A DNA stretch of 6,689 nt from Candidatus Aerophobota bacterium. GTDB taxonomy: Bacteria > Aerophobota > Aerophobia > Aerophobales > AE-B3A. The number at the start of each line of letters is the position of its first letter. Position 1 is the stretch's first letter. The stretch spans positions 1 through 6,689 of the forward strand of contig JAUWAK010000063.1 of assembly GCA_030602105.1 (NCBI GenBank), read 5' to 3'. Positions 5,249-6,689 of the stretch are shown here, one piece after another. A program made the position numbers and the translations under genes. The notes below the pieces were generated by a model. The model ran no database searches. It saw only the letters and a list, made by a program, of their open reading frames with translations, and had not been told where the DNA came from.

Positions 5249-6532
5249 ATGAAGAAGGGAACAAAAAGAGCCTTGACCAAAGGGGAAAGGACCAGATCCA
5301 TGTCCAAGCAGATGGAAGAGGCATTGGAGAATCAGACTTCCGACTCGGACGAAATACATGATGCCTTGAACCTTGTGAGTGAAGAAGAAATGGAGATGGT
5401 CAAAAAAGAGACAGCACAAGTGGAGACTTCACCGTCTTTGAATCTGGACACAAGTGACGGAATTGGCAGATACCTGCAGGAAATTGGAAGGACGCCCCTT
5501 CTTTCCCCCTATGAGGAAAGGGAGTATGGAAAAAAGATAAGAGAAAACAGAAGAATTCTTCGGGGAAAGATTACGGAAATGGCTGGGCTGGCTGAGAAAA
5601 ATGCTAGTCTGCTTTCCTTTGCTAAAAACCAAGGAATAAGTGAAGAAGACCTTCGAGGGATAACCAAGAAATTCAGAAAGGTAAAGAAGCTAACCAACCT
5701 TGTGGTTAGCTTAACTGAGAGAGAAAGTGGACATCTTGACCTAACCGAAGATATGAAAAGATTTCTGAAATTGCGGGGGGAGGTTAAACAGGCTCACTAC
5801 GGCTATGAGAAGTGCCGAGACAAGATGATCAAGGCCAACTTGAGATTAGTGGTGAGCTTCGCCAAAAAATACACAGGAAGGGGAGTTCCCTTCCTGGATC
5901 TCATCCAGGAGGGAAATATTGGTCTTTCCAGAGCGGTGGACAAATTTGATTATAGAAAGGGAAATCGCTTTAGCACCTACGCCAGCTGGTGGATAAGACA
6001 ATCCTTATCCAGAGCCATCTCCGATCAATCCCGTACCATTAGAGTTCCCATTCACATCACAGAGCTGATAAAGAAAGTGAATAGGGTACATCAGGAACTG
6101 GAACAAGAATTCGGTCAGCCTCCCACCCCCAGGGATATTGCTGAGAGATCCGGACTCTCTCTAGAAAAAGTGGAGAGAGCCCAACGGGTAATTACCAGAT
6201 CCACCTCCATGGATATGCCTATTGGGGAGGATGAGGATAGTCAACTTATCGAATTCATAGAAAACGAAAAGGCTGTTTGCCCCTTTGAGGAAGTGAACCT
6301 TCGCCACTTAAAAAGAGAAATAGAACATCTAATCCAACAGGTTAAAGACACCAGGGAGCGTCAGATCTTGAAGCTTCGCTTTGGCACAGAGGATGGATGG
6401 GACTGCACCTTACAGGAAATAGGGGAAAAATACGGGGTAACCAGGGAAAGAATAAGACAGATTGAGGCAAAAGTTCTGGATCAGCTCCGGGAGATAGCTA
6501 GAGAGAGAATGTTGGAGCAATACCTGGACTGA
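5249..6532 (+). CDS. rpoD: Primary sigma factor RpoD (sigma-70 family), divergent
   Basis: This 427-residue sigma factor directs RNA polymerase to promoters. Region 1.2 is at about 70-98 (DGIGRYLQEIGRTPLLSPYEER). Region 2 is at about 190-268, with core-binding GVPFLDLIQEGNIGLSRAVDKF and the melting/-10 helix TYASWWIRQSLSRAI. Region 3 follows RTIRVPIHI. The region 3.2 finger is MPIGEDEDSQLIEFIEN (323-339). Region 4.2 is TLQEIGEKYGVTRERIRQIEAK (387-408), a helix-turn-helix for the -35 box. The 69 residues before region 1.2 are basic then acidic, without an obvious region 1.1. Residues about 104-188 form a non-conserved insertion far longer than in B. subtilis SigA but shorter than in E. coli. 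Two near-universal features differ: E. coli T440 corresponds to S254, and the usual RKLRHPSRS tail is replaced by DQLREIARERMLEQYLD. Position after dnaG and full regions 1.2-4.2 favour the primary sigma; a group 2 sigma is the alternative. tRNA genes follow after 3 bases. Confidence 0.93.
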   Translation: MKKGTKRALTKGERTRSMSKQMEEALENQTSDSDEIHDALNLVSEEEMEMVKKETAQVETSPSLNLDTSDGIGRYLQEIGRTPLLSPYEEREYGKKIRENRRILRGKITEMAGLAEKNASLLSFAKNQGISEEDLRGITKKFRKVKKLTNLVVSLTERESGHLDLTEDMKRFLKLRGEVKQAHYGYEKCRDKMIKANLRLVVSFAKKYTGRGVPFLDLIQEGNIGLSRAVDKFDYRKGNRFSTYASWWIRQSLSRAISDQSRTIRVPIHITELIKKVNRVHQELEQEFGQPPTPRDIAERSGLSLEKVERAQRVITRSTSMDMPIGEDEDSQLIEFIENEKAVCPFEEVNLRHLKREIEHLIQQVKDTRERQILKLRFGTEDGWDCTLQEIGEKYGVTRERIRQIEAKVLDQLREIARERMLEQYLD

Positions 6533-6535
6533 TGA

Positions 6536-6608
6536 GGGCCCATAGCTCAGTCGGTAGAGCAACGGACTCATAATCCGTGCGTCGGAGGTTCGAGTCCTCC
6601 TGGGCCCA
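6536..6608 (+). tRNA. tRNA with anticodon CAU: elongator Met or Ile2
   Basis: A complete 73-base cloverleaf. The acceptor stem GGGCCCA/TGGGCCC pairs perfectly; the D arm is GCTC/GAGC; the anticodon stem ACGGA/TCCGT encloses loop CTCATAA with anticodon CAT at 6569-6571; the variable loop is 5 bases; the T arm GGAGG/CCTCC encloses TTCGAGT. The discriminator is A6608. CCA is not fully encoded: CC is followed by T, so the terminal A needs the CCA-adding enzyme. It is not the initiator: bases 1 and 72 pair and the three G-C pairs typical of the initiator anticodon stem are absent. Met versus Ile2 (lysidine-modified, reads AUA) cannot be settled by eye; C4-G69 and C5-G68 fit known TilS determinants but are not exclusive. 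It begins 3 bases after the rpoD stop. Confidence 0.95.
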
Positions 6609-6611
6609 CCT

Positions 6612-6687
6612 GGGCGGGTAGCTCAGTCGGGAGAGCGCTGCCTTCACGCGGCAGAGGTCACGGGTTCGAGCCCTGTTCCGCCCACCA
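6612..6687 (+). tRNA. tRNA-Val(CAC)
   Basis: A complete cloverleaf with encoded CCA. The acceptor GGGCGGG pairs with TCCGCCC (one G-U), the D arm is GCTC/GAGC, and the anticodon stem CTGCC/GGCAG encloses loop TTCACGC, giving anticodon CAC at 6645-6647, which reads GUG. The T arm ACGGG/CCTGT (one G-U) encloses TTCGAGC. The discriminator is A6684 and CCA is at 6685-6687. Only 3 bases separate it from the preceding tRNA body, so the pair is surely one transcript processed by RNase P and 3' nucleases. Base 37 is G where A is common in valine tRNAs. Confidence 0.95.
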
Positions 6688-6689
6688 AG

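Noticed and set aside
6609..6611. Attachment site or integrated element at the tRNA genes
   Set aside because: Both tRNAs are intact, no duplicated tRNA end is seen in the window, and no integrase is present; sequence to the right is not available.

Overview
This is a bacterial chromosomal segment built mostly from core housekeeping genes. It has no mobile element, CRISPR array or phage gene. Five genes on the + strand form one tight run: zapA (cell division), cvpA (membrane protein), dgt (dNTP triphosphohydrolase), dnaG (primase) and rpoD (primary sigma factor). Two tRNA genes, one with anticodon CAU and tRNA-Val(CAC), follow with almost no gap. An incomplete amidohydrolase-family gene runs the other way at the left edge.

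The organism cannot be named from the window. The dgt-dnaG-rpoD order and the zapA-cvpA pair are both familiar from Firmicutes and some deep-branching or candidate bacterial phyla. Here the two pairs are joined, and the sigma factor departs from the textbook Firmicutes form: it has a roughly 85-residue segment between regions 1.2 and 2.1 and an unusual C-terminal end. AGA/AGG arginine codons are frequent and the coding strand is purine-rich, an impression by eye that is often seen in thermophilic or anaerobic lineages. I lean to a deep-branching or uncultured anaerobe, at low confidence.

Layout: 1-1205 (-) is the amidohydrolase, whose C-terminal end lies outside the window. 1206-1584 is a divergent control region with a good promoter facing each way, a 10-bp palindrome at the predicted amidohydrolase transcription start, and overlapping inverted repeats upstream of zapA. 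1585-6532 (+) is the five-gene run. 6536-6687 (+) holds the two tRNA genes.

The run looks like one transcription unit driven from a TTGACA/TATAAT promoter just upstream of zapA. zapA and cvpA overlap by 4 bases, dgt stops on the base before dnaG starts, rpoD begins 4 bases after dnaG, and the first tRNA begins 3 bases after rpoD. No terminator is visible anywhere in it. It would link septum assembly, nucleotide pool control, replication priming, promoter recognition and tRNA supply in one transcript, an extended form of the classical macromolecular synthesis operon (rpsU-dnaG-rpoD in E. coli). I found no clearly new biological system. The most interesting points are the rpoD-tRNA junction, the fresh in-frame duplication at the end of dnaG, the divergent sigma factor, and the divergently transcribed amidohydrolase of unknown substrate.
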